Part shown: positions 8,467 through 17,422 of the stretch, one piece after another
Numbering within the stretch: the first letter of the stretch is position 1
Layout of the letters: each line of letters starts with the position of its first letter
Source of the DNA: Bacteroidota bacterium
Lineage (GTDB): Bacteria; Bacteroidota; Bacteroidia; Chitinophagales; Chitinophagaceae
Reading direction: 5' to 3'
DNA length: 32,184 nucleotides
NCBI GenBank assembly: GCA_029555415.1
Contig: JAKPSI010000075.1
Span: 1 to 32,184 of the forward strand
Position numbers and translations under genes: made by a program
The notes under the pieces: model-generated
Told to the model about the DNA's origin: nothing
Databases searched by the model: none
What the model saw: the letters and a program-made list of their open reading frames with translations, nothing else

Positions 8467-8500
8467 AATGTCCGGAGTGATGAACTCCGGACATTTTTTT
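8467..8500 (+). terminator. Strong terminator of the CstB-like gene
   Basis: AATGTCCGGAGT and ACTCCGGACATT form a perfect 12-bp stem around a 5-base loop, followed by a run of T. It follows the 10-base repeat array by 18 bases. The same stem core GTCCGGAGT/ACTCCGGAC occurs in the hairpin at 26928-26953. Confidence 0.9.
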
Positions 8501-8520
8501 ATACATAAATCCTGGAATGA

Positions 8521-9213
8521 TCACATCTTCTTCTTGATCCACTCATTCAGCTCCGGTGTGCTTTCCGCGCTGATGATGACGGCATAACGGGGCTTATCAC
8601 CGTTGTGCACACCTACGTGCCAGAGACGCTGGGAGTCGACAACAAAATGGGCGCCGCGGGGCATGGGCACATGCGCTTCCGATCCTTTAATGGGAAGGCC
8701 GTTCTCATCGGAATCATAGAGCAGCATGAAGCTGTCAGGATTATCGGTCAGTTCGATCCACATACGGACGACCCAGCCTTCATCTTCCGGATTAAGGCGG
8801 TTATTGTCATCGCGGTGAACGGAACGTAAGGCCTGGTCGAATTGCTGTGGCAATAATTTGATGATCCGCACGCGTCCGAAATTGGCTGGGATCGTATTGA
8901 TGTATTCCATCAGTTTGGGTGACAACGCCGCGTTGGAAGTGAAGATGGCGCCTTTATCAGGCTTGCCATTCTCCCAGAATCCCTTGCACTCGATCGTGCC
9001 GTCGCAGGAAGCCAGTGGCGCGAAATTGGTGTCCCCGCCGCTTTTCCAGTCCATGTACACCAGGTCCTCCCACTCTGCGGTGGGAATATCAAGATCCAGT
9101 GTTTTCATGATGGCATAGCCTTTCTCTTCCAGAACAGGCATACGGTAATGAGGTGTTTGTAAAGGGATCTTAACGGACCAGTGTTCACTGTGCGGCCAGA
9201 ATGTTGAAGACAT
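8521..9213 (-). CDS. Putative Fe(II)/2-oxoglutarate-dependent hydroxylase, Asp/Asn beta-hydroxylase-like
   Basis: This 230-residue protein lacks a signal peptide and is likely cytoplasmic. The double-stranded beta-helix metal site is readable: HRD at 133-135 (HxD), then RLWHVGVHNGDKPR with the distal His199 and, ten residues later, Arg209 for binding the 2-oxoglutarate carboxylate. The stretch GRVRIIKLLPQQ before the first His and the MWIELTDNPDSFMLLYD strand pair are typical of the aspartyl/asparaginyl beta-hydroxylase superfamily. Its substrate (a free amino acid, a peptide or a natural product) cannot be read from the sequence. The gene stands alone: its 3' end faces the CstB-like gene and its 5' end is divergent from the DUF5916 gene. 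Family assignment is fairly sure, function not. Confidence 0.75.
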   Translation of the reverse strand: MSSTFWPHSEHWSVKIPLQTPHYRMPVLEEKGYAIMKTLDLDIPTAEWEDLVYMDWKSGGDTNFAPLASCDGTIECKGFWENGKPDKGAIFTSNAALSPKLMEYINTIPANFGRVRIIKLLPQQFDQALRSVHRDDNNRLNPEDEGWVVRMWIELTDNPDSFMLLYDSDENGLPIKGSEAHVPMPRGAHFVVDSQRLWHVGVHNGDKPRYAVIISAESTPELNEWIKKKM

Positions 9214-9493
9214 GGATAAAGTTTGAGGTGATTTGAGTACATCAAATTAAGGAATATATCAGAATAAATGAACTCAGTTATGTTCAGCTGATCAAAACGT
9301 ATTTGCCAATGAAAAGTTAACGTCCTTCGATTTTAACCACTCGTCCTGTTTTTACTCCCCTTCCCATATTTCAAACAAGGAATCAGTAAGCCGCTTCTAT
9401 CTTTAAACTACGAAAGAATTAGTAGTTCAGCGAACCACACACCCACAGTAACATTTTTACCTGACCGTTCGTCTAAACTATAATCGGAAAACC

Positions 9494-11992
9494 ATGAAAC
9501 CAACGACCAATTTATTCCTGCCGGGATTGATGCTTTTGCTTTGTGCGACCGCTTTTTCCCAGGCTCCGGCTCCTGCGCGACAGATCCCTGCAATCCGTAC
9601 GACCAAAACCGTCAAGATCGACGGTTTATTGGATGATGAAGCCTGGAAAGAAGCTACACCTATCGTTCACCTGACTGAATTCAGGCCCCATATGGGTATT
9701 GCAGAAGACAGTGCGACGCGAACCGTCAGCTATATCATGTATGATGACCAGGGGATCTATTTCGGCGGTTATTGCTATGAACGCAGCAAGGACAGCATCT
9801 CCAAAGAGCTCGTGGGCCGCGATGGATTCGGCACCAATGATTTCATCGGGATCATCTTCGATACATATAAGGACCATCTCAATGGCTTTGAATATTTCAT
9901 CACGCCCCTGAATGAGCAAATGGATTCCAAAGTATCGCCGCCCGGACAGAACAGTGATAACGGCGGTGAGGATTTTTCCTGGAACGCGGTGTGGAAGAGC
10001 GGCGCGGTCATCCATGCAGATGGCTGGTCCTTCGAATTCTTCCTTCCTTTTTCCGCCATCCGTTTCGGAAAGGCGGACATACAGGACTGGGGACTGAATG
10101 TTACCCGCCGCCGGCAGAAAACCGGTCAGCAATACATGTGGAACCCGATCGATGTGAACGTGAACGGATTCCTGACGCAGGAAGGTTACTGGACCGGACT
10201 GAACAAGATCAAACCGCCATTACGTTTGCAGTTCTCTCCCTATTTCTCCGTTTACGCGAATCATTATCCGTCCAATCTGCCGGGTGTGAAGAACCTCACG
10301 AGCCAGGTCAATGGTGGTATGGATGTGAAATTCGGTGTTACTCCGGCCTTCACACTGGATGCTACACTGATCCCGGATTTCGGGCAGGTTCAGAGTGATA
10401 ATCAGGTACTGAACCTCACTCCTTTTGAAGTGCAGTTCAATGAGAACCGGAGCTTCTTCACTGAAGGAACGGAATTATTCAGCAAAGGAGGACTCTTCTA
10501 TTCCCGCCGGATCGGCAGTACCACGCCGATACATTATGGCGACCCCTATTCCAGCCTCGGGCCTAATGAGGTGGTGATCAAGAATCCTTCTGAATCCAAA
10601 CTCATCAACGCTTCCAAATTATCAGGCCGTACACAAAAAGGACTCGGCATTGGTGTGCTGAACGCATTGACCAATACACAATATGCAACGATCGAGAACA
10701 CCACGACCAAAGATCAGCGCAAGGAAATGACCGATCCATTGACGAACTATAATGTGTTCGTGCTGGACCAGACACTCAAACACAACTCCAGCGTATCACT
10801 CGTGAATACCAATGTATGGCGCAGTGGCAAGGATTATGATGCGAATGTGACGGCGGCATTATTTGATTTCAACGACAAGAAGAACATGTACAACCTGGGT
10901 GGCAAAGCGGCGGTCAGTAACCTGATCGGTTATCAACCGAATGGTAAAACCCTGACCGGATACAGCCAGAATCTATATTTCGGTAAGACCAGCGGCCGTT
11001 TCAACTTCAACATTTTCCAGGACCTGACCGATACGAAATACACGCACCGCGACCTCGGGTTCTTTACGAACAACAACTATATCGACCATGGTGTATGGTT
11101 CGGATACCGTTGGTCCAAACCTAAAGACTGGTATAACCGCGTACAGATCAATTTCAATGCCCATACGAGCTACCTGTTATCTAAAATCGGGAACATTGAT
11201 ACTAAATTCCAGCGGATGGACATTAATGTGAATGCGAATGCGCAGACCCGTAAACTCATTTTCTTCGGCATCTTCCTGTCGTATACTCCAAAGCAGAATG
11301 ACTTCTATGAACCCCGCGTGGAAGGCTGGTACTTCCGCCGTGGTGCCAGTACCGTGGTGGATGCCTGGTTCGAAAGCAATGATGCGAAAAAATATGTCTT
11401 CTCAACAGAGAATGCATTGCGTACCTTCTTTAATTTCTATGGTTTCAAAGCACTGGATATAAATATCAGGCAGTCGTATCGCTTCACGCAGAAGTTCTCC
11501 GTCAGCCATCAGTTCAATTTCCTGCCGCGGTTCAACAGTGTGGGTTTCGCAGCCCAGGAAAGCCCGACCAGCATCATCTTCGGAAGAAGGAAGGTCAATA
11601 CTGTGGAGAATGTACTGAGTCTGAAATACAATTTCACGAACAAGACCGGGATCACGTTCCGAACCCGTCACTATACCAGTTCCGTACACTTCAAGGAATT
11701 CTTTACCCTGAAGCAGGACGGCAAACTGAATCCGAATGCGCTGTTTAACCAGAATGTGGACCGGAACGTGAATTTCTTCAATATCGACATGGTCTATACC
11801 TGGCAGTTCGCTCCGGGCAGTTTCCTGAATGTAGTATGGAAGAACTCCGTGGTCGATTTCAGGGACCATGTGGAAGACGGCTATTTCAGGAACCTGAAGA
11901 ATACTGTGAGTGCAGATCAGAACAATAACCTATCCCTTAAAGTGATCTACTTCCTGGATTATCTGCAGCTGAAAAGAAAAGCGAAAAGGTAA
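9494..11992 (+). CDS. CBM9-like / DUF5916 outer-membrane beta-barrel protein
   Basis: 832 residues with a signal peptide (MKPTTNLFLPGLMLLLCATA, cleavage near FSQA). Residues about 29-225 resemble the carbohydrate-binding family 9-like domain found in such proteins: TVKIDGLLDDEAWKEATPI, then YDDQGIYFGGYCYE, then FSAIRFGK. The remaining about 600 residues are alternating amphipathic strands (the DUF5916 region), with a block LDATLIPDFGQVQSDNQVLN followed by FEVQFNENRSFFTEGTELF that is typical of the family. The C-terminal part looks like an outer-membrane barrel. The function of DUF5916 proteins is not established; binding or passage of a carbohydrate or other substrate is inference. The last residues (LKRKAKR) are basic and the stop codon lies inside an intergenic repeat, so the native end may have been altered. 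Confidence 0.85.
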   Translation: MKPTTNLFLPGLMLLLCATAFSQAPAPARQIPAIRTTKTVKIDGLLDDEAWKEATPIVHLTEFRPHMGIAEDSATRTVSYIMYDDQGIYFGGYCYERSKDSISKELVGRDGFGTNDFIGIIFDTYKDHLNGFEYFITPLNEQMDSKVSPPGQNSDNGGEDFSWNAVWKSGAVIHADGWSFEFFLPFSAIRFGKADIQDWGLNVTRRRQKTGQQYMWNPIDVNVNGFLTQEGYWTGLNKIKPPLRLQFSPYFSVYANHYPSNLPGVKNLTSQVNGGMDVKFGVTPAFTLDATLIPDFGQVQSDNQVLNLTPFEVQFNENRSFFTEGTELFSKGGLFYSRRIGSTTPIHYGDPYSSLGPNEVVIKNPSESKLINASKLSGRTQKGLGIGVLNALTNTQYATIENTTTKDQRKEMTDPLTNYNVFVLDQTLKHNSSVSLVNTNVWRSGKDYDANVTAALFDFNDKKNMYNLGGKAAVSNLIGYQPNGKTLTGYSQNLYFGKTSGRFNFNIFQDLTDTKYTHRDLGFFTNNNYIDHGVWFGYRWSKPKDWYNRVQINFNAHTSYLLSKIGNIDTKFQRMDINVNANAQTRKLIFFGIFLSYTPKQNDFYEPRVEGWYFRRGASTVVDAWFESNDAKKYVFSTENALRTFFNFYGFKALDINIRQSYRFTQKFSVSHQFNFLPRFNSVGFAAQESPTSIIFGRRKVNTVENVLSLKYNFTNKTGITFRTRHYTSSVHFKEFFTLKQDGKLNPNALFNQNVDRNVNFFNIDMVYTWQFAPGSFLNVVWKNSVVDFRDHVEDGYFRNLKNTVSADQNNNLSLKVIYFLDYLQLKRKAKR

Positions 11993-12119
11993 GAGGCAAG
12001 AGGTTAGAGTTAAAAGCTAAAAGGTGAGTGGCAAAAAGTTTTAAAACTTATACCACTCACCTTTTTTCTATAAACGATTATCTCTTACCTGTCACCTCTT
12101 ACCTATTACCTATTACCTA
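11987..12119. repeat. Long imperfect inverted repeat built of GGTAAGAG-like units
   Basis: The left arm 11987-12009 and the right arm 12082-12104 are inverted copies matching at 19 of 23 positions. They enclose a perfect 13-bp inverted repeat at 12019-12065. The right side continues with two more TATTACC units to 12119. The arms contain the TAA stop of the DUF5916 gene (11990-11992) and the CTA (TAG) stop of the acyltransferase gene (12117-12119). Confidence 0.7.
12019..12067. terminator. Bidirectional terminator between convergent genes
   Basis: AAAAGGTGAGTGG and CCACTCACCTTTT pair perfectly over 13 bp, with an internal palindrome AAGTTTTAAAACTT in the loop. T-runs follow the stem on the plus strand (six T) and, via AAAA, on the minus strand. 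It serves the plus gene ending at 11992 and the minus gene ending at 12117. Confidence 0.75.
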
Positions 12120-12995
12120 CTCCATCACCGCTCCGTATTCCGGCTTCCACGCGTGTTTCCATCTGCGGTGACTCCAGAGATAATTGGAAGGATCTTCATT
12201 GATGACTTTTTCCAGGGCATTCTTATACAACACGGTCAGCTCCTGAGGTGAGTGACCCGTAACATCTTCCATGATCAGATGAACGGAGAAATGATATTTC
12301 CCCCGGCTAACCCGGTGCATGCCTGTCATAACGATCGCTGCTTTCTGCAGCACCGCACCCTTGGCGGGACCCATGACGAATGGCGCGGGGTGACCCATGA
12401 ATTTGATCCAGTAAGAATTGGCCGGATTCCCGGGATTCTGATCGGCCGCCAGTGCCAGCATGTAACGTTCACGGAACACTTCATTCCGTTTATGCTTGAA
12501 TTGCTGTGCGGATACCAGGTTGGATCCGAACTTGCCGCGCATCTTCAGGAAGATCCTGTCGAATATCTTATTGTTAAGCGGCATATAGATCCCCACGAAA
12601 GGGATCGGTGAATAGGCTGAGAAATACAGATTCACATATTCCCAGTTGAACTGGTGCGCCGCCATGAGGTTGATATTATATCCTCTTGCCGCCAGATCAT
12701 TGATCAGTTCCATATCCCCGGTGGCATGACTATCCAGGAATTTCTTCCCGGCGGAGATCAGCTTCAATGATTCAATGAAGGTATCCGTGAAATGATGATA
12801 GAATTGTTTCGCGATCTTCTTCCTTTCTTCCGGGCTCTTTTCCGGAAAGGCCCTTTCGAGGTTGTCCATCACCACTTTTTTCCGGTAACCGGAAAGATGG
12901 TACAGGATGAAGAACGCAAGGTCCGAGAACAGATACAGGACCGCCATTGGCAGTAAGGAAAAAGCGTACAATATTCCGTAAACGATGTAATACAT
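12117..12995 (-). CDS. LpxL/HtrB-like lysophospholipid acyltransferase
   Basis: This 292-residue protein has an N-terminal membrane segment (residues about 5-33). The family HX4E catalytic motif is present as AAHQFNWEY (His114, Glu119), where the usual form is GHxGNWE. Other family marks are VVMDNLERAFP, PLNNKIFDR, ALAADQNPGNP and YLWSHRRWKHAW near the C terminus. LpxL-type enzymes add secondary acyl chains to lipid A at the inner face of the inner membrane; in Bacteroidota relatives also acylate other lipids, so the acceptor is uncertain. It lies 20 bases after nadB on the same strand and ends in the bidirectional terminator. Confidence 0.88.
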   Translation of the reverse strand: MYYIVYGILYAFSLLPMAVLYLFSDLAFFILYHLSGYRKKVVMDNLERAFPEKSPEERKKIAKQFYHHFTDTFIESLKLISAGKKFLDSHATGDMELINDLAARGYNINLMAAHQFNWEYVNLYFSAYSPIPFVGIYMPLNNKIFDRIFLKMRGKFGSNLVSAQQFKHKRNEVFRERYMLALAADQNPGNPANSYWIKFMGHPAPFVMGPAKGAVLQKAAIVMTGMHRVSRGKYHFSVHLIMEDVTGHSPQELTVLYKNALEKVINEDPSNYLWSHRRWKHAWKPEYGAVME

Positions 12996-13015
12996 ATGAT
13001 CTGCAAAGATAAATG

Positions 13016-14617
13016 CTACAGTACGATATTCTGTACCAGTTCGCTCTTGTTCGGATAATCGGTGTTGAAATGCAGGCCCCTGCTCTCTTTGCGGAAACCG
13101 GCGCCTTTCACGATCAGGTAACCGACCGTGATCATATTGCGCAATTCCAGTAACTGGGGGGAAAGCGATGTGTTCTCATATAATTGCTCGGTCTCTTCCC
13201 AAAGCAGGTCGAGCCGGCGGGAGGCGCGTTGTAAACGGATATTATTCCGGACGATACCCACATAATCACTCATCAGCAACTGCAGTTCTTTCAGACTCTG
13301 TGTGATCAGGATCATTTCCTTCGGCTCAGCGGTGCCCTGCGCGTTCCAGTCCGGGATATCATCCCTGAACTGCGCGTTATCCAGTGATGCCATTGTATCC
13401 AGGAAACAACGGTGCGCGAACACCATCGCCTCGAGCAGGGAGTTACTGGCTAACCGGTTCGCACCATGCAGCCCCGTACTCGCACATTCGCCGCAGGCAT
13501 ATAAACGACGGATGGAACTGCGGCCCCATTCATCGGTCTTGATACCACCACAACTGTAATGCGCGGCCGGTGCAACAGGGATCATGTTTTTGGTGATGTC
13601 GATACCGATGGATAAACATTTCTCATAAATGTTCGGGAAATGTTCCGTGAATTTTTCCTTGCTGAAATGACGGCAATCGAGCCAGACATGTTCCGTACCG
13701 GTACGCTTCATCTCACTGTCGATCGCACGGGCCACGATATCACGGGGTGCCAGGTCCTTTCTCGAATCATAACGTTCCATGAAGGCTTCACCGGAACTAT
13801 TACGCAGGATACCGCCATCGCCCCGCACCGCTTCTGTGATCAGGAAGGCCTGACCCCGTACACCGGGTTCAAATAATGCAGTGGGATGGAACTGGATGAA
13901 TTCCATGTTCTCGATCCGGCCTTTAGCACGATAGACCATGGACACGCCATCACCGGTAGCGATGGAAGGATTGGTGGTGGTGCGGTATACTTGTCCGTTG
14001 CCACCAGTTGCCAGTACCGTGATACGTGAAAGGATCTTCTCGATCTTATTGCTGTGCAGGTTCAGCACATACACACCATAACATTCCACATCCGGCGTTG
14101 ATTTCGTTACAAGATATCCCAGATGGTGCTGCGTGATGAGGTCCACTACGAAACAATGCTTCACGAATTCGATGTTCTTTTGTTTCGCGACGGCATCGAT
14201 CAGTGCCCGCTCCATTTCCATACCCGTTACATCCTTATGATGCAGGATGCGGAATTCAGAGTGACCACCTTCTTTACCGCGTTTGTAATCGCCATCTTCC
14301 TCTTTGTCAAAACGGGCGCCCCAGTCGATGATCTCCTGTACACGCTCCGGACCTTCCTTGACCACGATCTCCACTACCTGTTTATTGCAGAGTCCGTCAC
14401 CCGCGATCAGGGTATCCTCAATATGTTTTTCGAAACTGTCATTCTCCGTATCATTCACCACGGCAATGCCACCCTGCGCGTATTTGGTATTGGTTTCATC
14501 GGCCGTAGCCTTGGTCATGACCAGTACTTTCTTATCAGGATACTGATGCGCCACTTTGAGCGCATAGGTGAGCCCCGCGATACCGGAGCCGATCACTAAA
14601 AAATCCGTTTGCTGCAT
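13016..14617 (-). CDS. nadB: L-aspartate oxidase
   Basis: This 533-residue protein is full length for NadB. It oxidises L-aspartate to iminoaspartate with FAD, the first step of de novo NAD synthesis; quinolinate synthase (NadA) takes the product. Visible marks are the FAD-binding VIGSGIAGLTYAL at residues 8-20, the TNTKYAQGGIAVV flavin loop, ATGGNGQVY, IQFHPTALF, ITEAVRGDGGILRN, RDIVARAI with the active-site Arg, and the C-terminal FAD segment CGECASTGLHGANRLASNSL. The C-terminal helical domain contains LQRASRRLD. nadA and nadC are not in the window. It starts 10 bases after the YhhN-like gene, so co-transcription is likely. Confidence 0.95.
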   Translation of the reverse strand: MQQTDFLVIGSGIAGLTYALKVAHQYPDKKVLVMTKATADETNTKYAQGGIAVVNDTENDSFEKHIEDTLIAGDGLCNKQVVEIVVKEGPERVQEIIDWGARFDKEEDGDYKRGKEGGHSEFRILHHKDVTGMEMERALIDAVAKQKNIEFVKHCFVVDLITQHHLGYLVTKSTPDVECYGVYVLNLHSNKIEKILSRITVLATGGNGQVYRTTTNPSIATGDGVSMVYRAKGRIENMEFIQFHPTALFEPGVRGQAFLITEAVRGDGGILRNSSGEAFMERYDSRKDLAPRDIVARAIDSEMKRTGTEHVWLDCRHFSKEKFTEHFPNIYEKCLSIGIDITKNMIPVAPAAHYSCGGIKTDEWGRSSIRRLYACGECASTGLHGANRLASNSLLEAMVFAHRCFLDTMASLDNAQFRDDIPDWNAQGTAEPKEMILITQSLKELQLLMSDYVGIVRNNIRLQRASRRLDLLWEETEQLYENTSLSPQLLELRNMITVGYLIVKGAGFRKESRGLHFNTDYPNKSELVQNIVL

Positions 14618-14626
14618 TTGACAAAA

Positions 14627-15316
14627 TTAAGCGGAATTTGCCGCACGGGCGTAGCGTACTGCACCTTCCACGATCAAAAGCTGCGCGAGGCCATACGTGA
14701 TCATGATCACGAAGCCTGCTGCAGGGAATGATGCATAGAATTTATTGACCGCCAGGATGGAATCTGAAGCCACGAAATAGAAAGCGCCGGCCAGCATCCA
14801 GTATCCGGATAATTGCCCGCGCATGTACAGCATGTGCATCGCCAGCATGAACATGAAACTGATCACGATGCCATAGATCCGCACCGGCAGTTTCATACCA
14901 CCGAGATACGGAGAAAGGATCGTCATCAGTGTGGCGTAGTAGATCACGACCAGCACCAGGAACCAGGGATTGGGCTTTATGCCTTCACGCAAGCGCACCT
15001 TATGGAAATAAACGATGTAGAAGACGTGGGCCAGCAGGAAAGCACTGAGGCCGAGTATGAAGAACAGGGATTGCTTTTCCTGGAACAGCAGCAGGATATC
15101 CCCCGCCCATGAAAAGAACAATGCGAACAGGATCCAGGGCCTGAGTGCGGTACGGTCATTATTCGTGTTGAACAGGAAGAACATCGCCAATGGCGGCATC
15201 AGCAGCGGTTTGGCGATGAGCTGCATGGTTTCATTCTCCAACTGAACGCCGGTTATTTCAGCTGCCAGCGCGGCAATGAATAAGAAGACCCAGAAATAAT
15301 ATCGCATGGTAAGCAT
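14627..15316 (-). CDS. YhhN/TMEM86 family membrane protein (lysoplasmalogenase-like)
   Basis: This 229-residue protein has about eight predicted membrane segments. YhhN family motifs are IAKPLLMPPLAMFFLF, FFSWAGDILLLF, GLSAFLLAHVFYIVYF, YFVASDSILAVNKF and TYGLAQLLIVEGA. Eukaryotic TMEM86B cleaves lysoplasmalogen, and some bacterial YhhN proteins do the same; the conserved Asp residues in AGDILL and ASDSIL fit the proposed catalytic acids. The substrate in this organism is unknown. The ATG directly follows the ispG stop (TAAATG); a second ATG three codons in (15307) is equally possible. Confidence 0.85.
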   Translation of the reverse strand: MLTMRYYFWVFLFIAALAAEITGVQLENETMQLIAKPLLMPPLAMFFLFNTNNDRTALRPWILFALFFSWAGDILLLFQEKQSLFFILGLSAFLLAHVFYIVYFHKVRLREGIKPNPWFLVLVVIYYATLMTILSPYLGGMKLPVRIYGIVISFMFMLAMHMLYMRGQLSGYWMLAGAFYFVASDSILAVNKFYASFPAAGFVIMITYGLAQLLIVEGAVRYARAANSA

Positions 15317-17350
15317 TTATGGTTCCACCCACGCCCCATTATCTTTGATGAGGGTGATGAGTTCCTGTACGGCTTCCTCACTATCCACGTTCCGCTTCAG
15401 CACTTCCTTTCCTTTATACAAGGTGATCTTGCCGGGACCGCTGCCCACATAACCGAAATCCGCATCGGCCATTTCGCCGGGGCCATTCACGATACAACCC
15501 ATGATGGCGATCTTGACCCCTTTCAGATGATTGGTCACCGCACGGATCTTCGCGGTCGTTTCCTGAAGATTGAATAAGGTCCGGCCGCAGCTCGGACAAC
15601 TGATATATTCCGTTTTGGAAATGCGTGTCCTTGTCGCCTGTAAAATACTGAACGCCGTTGTATTCACGAACTGCTCGATGTTCAGGTTCTCCGCGTAATT
15701 CCTGCCGCTCGCATTCATTTGCGCCGCATCTTCCGTTCCATGCTTGTACGCTTCGGAGGTCATGCCCAGGCAAATGCCATCACCGAAACCATCCAGCAGC
15801 AATGCGCCTGTTTCCGTTGCATAATGAATGAGGTGTTCATCCGGCGTGCGCCAGTTACTGTCAGTGATCAGCACAACGGGGTTATCGATCTCACGCTGCT
15901 GCAGTTCAATGAACATGCGGCGGACCGATTGCATCGCGTTCGGATTGGTACTGCTGAGACAAAGGACCACGGTTGGATCATTCGCCAGTTCATCCAGATG
16001 CGTGAAATCATTGATGCTGGTCTCATCACTGAAGCAATCGAGCATGACAAAATTCAGGGTATCATCTTTATGCTCCGCTTCCGGAAAAGCACCCGCGTCG
16101 AAGATGGGGAAATAATGACGTGCATCATCCGCTTTCATCTGGCCGCGGCTCAGTTCCCATGTCGCGGGAAAAACGATCACACCCAGTGTGCCGGGTATCG
16201 CGAAGTCAAGCAACTGATGTCCTGTGAAAATATAATCAGCGGCCATATCACCGATGGTCCATTTATCCGTAACGGCGTCATAGCTGTAACCCGCGCTGCG
16301 TAAGTGTTCCGGGCCGATCTTCGCGATCTTGCTCAGGTCCGCGATCACCACCGGCACTTGTTTGCCACCGATGTTACCGGCGGCGAATGTCTGGCGGCGC
16401 TGATAATTGAAAGGATCGTATTTGTGTGTGGTCACATCCGGCACCTGACCTTTCTGTGAAGCAGAACGGTTCGTATATCTTTTCACCAGGTCACGGCAGA
16501 CCGGTATCTCCAGTTCGGGGTCCTCTGTGAGTGAAACACGGATCGTATCACCGAGACCATCTTCCAGCAGGGTACCGATACCGGCTGCACTTTTGATGCG
16601 CCCGTCTTCCCCATCACCGGCTTCGGTAACACCTAGGTGCAACGGATAGATCTCACCGAACTCACCAAACATGGTTTGCACCAGTAAACGGTAAGCCTGC
16701 ACCATCACCTGCGGGTTGCTGCTCTTCATGCTCAGCACGATGTTGTGATAGGATTCCGCACGCGCGATGCGCAGGAATTCCATCGCGCTTTCCACCATGC
16801 CCATGGGTGTATCGCCGAAACGGCTCATGATGCGGTCGCTCAGTGAACCATGATTGGTACCGATACGCATGGCCGTACCATGTTCCCTGCAGATCTGTAC
16901 CAGCGGCGTGAACCGCTGACGGATGCGGTCGATCTCTTCCGCGTATTCCGCATCGTTGTATTCGATCAGTTCAAATTTCTTCTTGTCAACATAATTGCCC
17001 GGATTCACCCGCACTTTCTCCACGATGCGGGCAGCGATCTCCGCGGCATTGGGGGTGAAATGGATATCGGCCACCAGCGGCGTATGGTATCCTCTTTTGC
17101 GCAATTCCGCTTTGATATTCGCGAGATTCTCCGCTTCTTTTTTGGAAGGCGCAGTGATACGCACCAGTTCGGCACCGGCTTCAATGCAACGGATACTCTG
17201 TTCTACCGTGGCCAGCGTGTCCATGGTATCAGTAGTGGTCATTGTTTGCACGCGGATGGGATGAAAATTACCCAGCAGTAAGCCGCCTACGGACACTTCA
17301 CGGGTAGGGAGACGATGGTATTGGCTGAGAGAAGTACAATATTCCTGCAT
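15317..17350 (-). CDS. ispG: 4-hydroxy-3-methylbut-2-enyl diphosphate synthase, long form
   Basis: This 677-residue enzyme converts MEcPP to HMBPP in the MEP isoprenoid pathway, using a [4Fe-4S] cluster. The N-terminal TIM barrel begins with TREVSVGGLLLGNFHPIRVQ then TMTTTDTMDT. The C-terminal cluster domain has SCPSCGRT (Cys585, Cys588) and MGCIVNGPGEM (Cys619, with Glu626 as the fourth ligand). The extra length against about 370 residues in E. coli IspG is the inserted central domain seen in plants, Chlamydia and Bacteroidota, here about residues 275-560. Its presence supports the lineage call and is not an anomaly. Downstream genes follow without a gap, so ispG may share a transcript with the YhhN-like gene and nadB. 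Confidence 0.96.
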   Translation of the reverse strand: MQEYCTSLSQYHRLPTREVSVGGLLLGNFHPIRVQTMTTTDTMDTLATVEQSIRCIEAGAELVRITAPSKKEAENLANIKAELRKRGYHTPLVADIHFTPNAAEIAARIVEKVRVNPGNYVDKKKFELIEYNDAEYAEEIDRIRQRFTPLVQICREHGTAMRIGTNHGSLSDRIMSRFGDTPMGMVESAMEFLRIARAESYHNIVLSMKSSNPQVMVQAYRLLVQTMFGEFGEIYPLHLGVTEAGDGEDGRIKSAAGIGTLLEDGLGDTIRVSLTEDPELEIPVCRDLVKRYTNRSASQKGQVPDVTTHKYDPFNYQRRQTFAAGNIGGKQVPVVIADLSKIAKIGPEHLRSAGYSYDAVTDKWTIGDMAADYIFTGHQLLDFAIPGTLGVIVFPATWELSRGQMKADDARHYFPIFDAGAFPEAEHKDDTLNFVMLDCFSDETSINDFTHLDELANDPTVVLCLSSTNPNAMQSVRRMFIELQQREIDNPVVLITDSNWRTPDEHLIHYATETGALLLDGFGDGICLGMTSEAYKHGTEDAAQMNASGRNYAENLNIEQFVNTTAFSILQATRTRISKTEYISCPSCGRTLFNLQETTAKIRAVTNHLKGVKIAIMGCIVNGPGEMADADFGYVGSGPGKITLYKGKEVLKRNVDSEEAVQELITLIKDNGAWVEP

Positions 17351-17422
17351 AGTGGAAGGGTCACGACGATACCGTCATGGACTCAAAAGTAACAAATGAA
17401 TACGAAGGAAAGTTGAGCCCGG

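Noticed and set aside
9494-11992. A TonB-dependent receptor
   Set aside because: No TonB box or plug domain follows the signal peptide; the N-terminal domain is CBM9-like and the rest matches DUF5916.
15317-17350. IspG almost twice the E. coli length as a gene fusion or error
   Set aside because: The long form with an inserted central domain is normal in Bacteroidota, and both end domains and all cluster ligands are intact.
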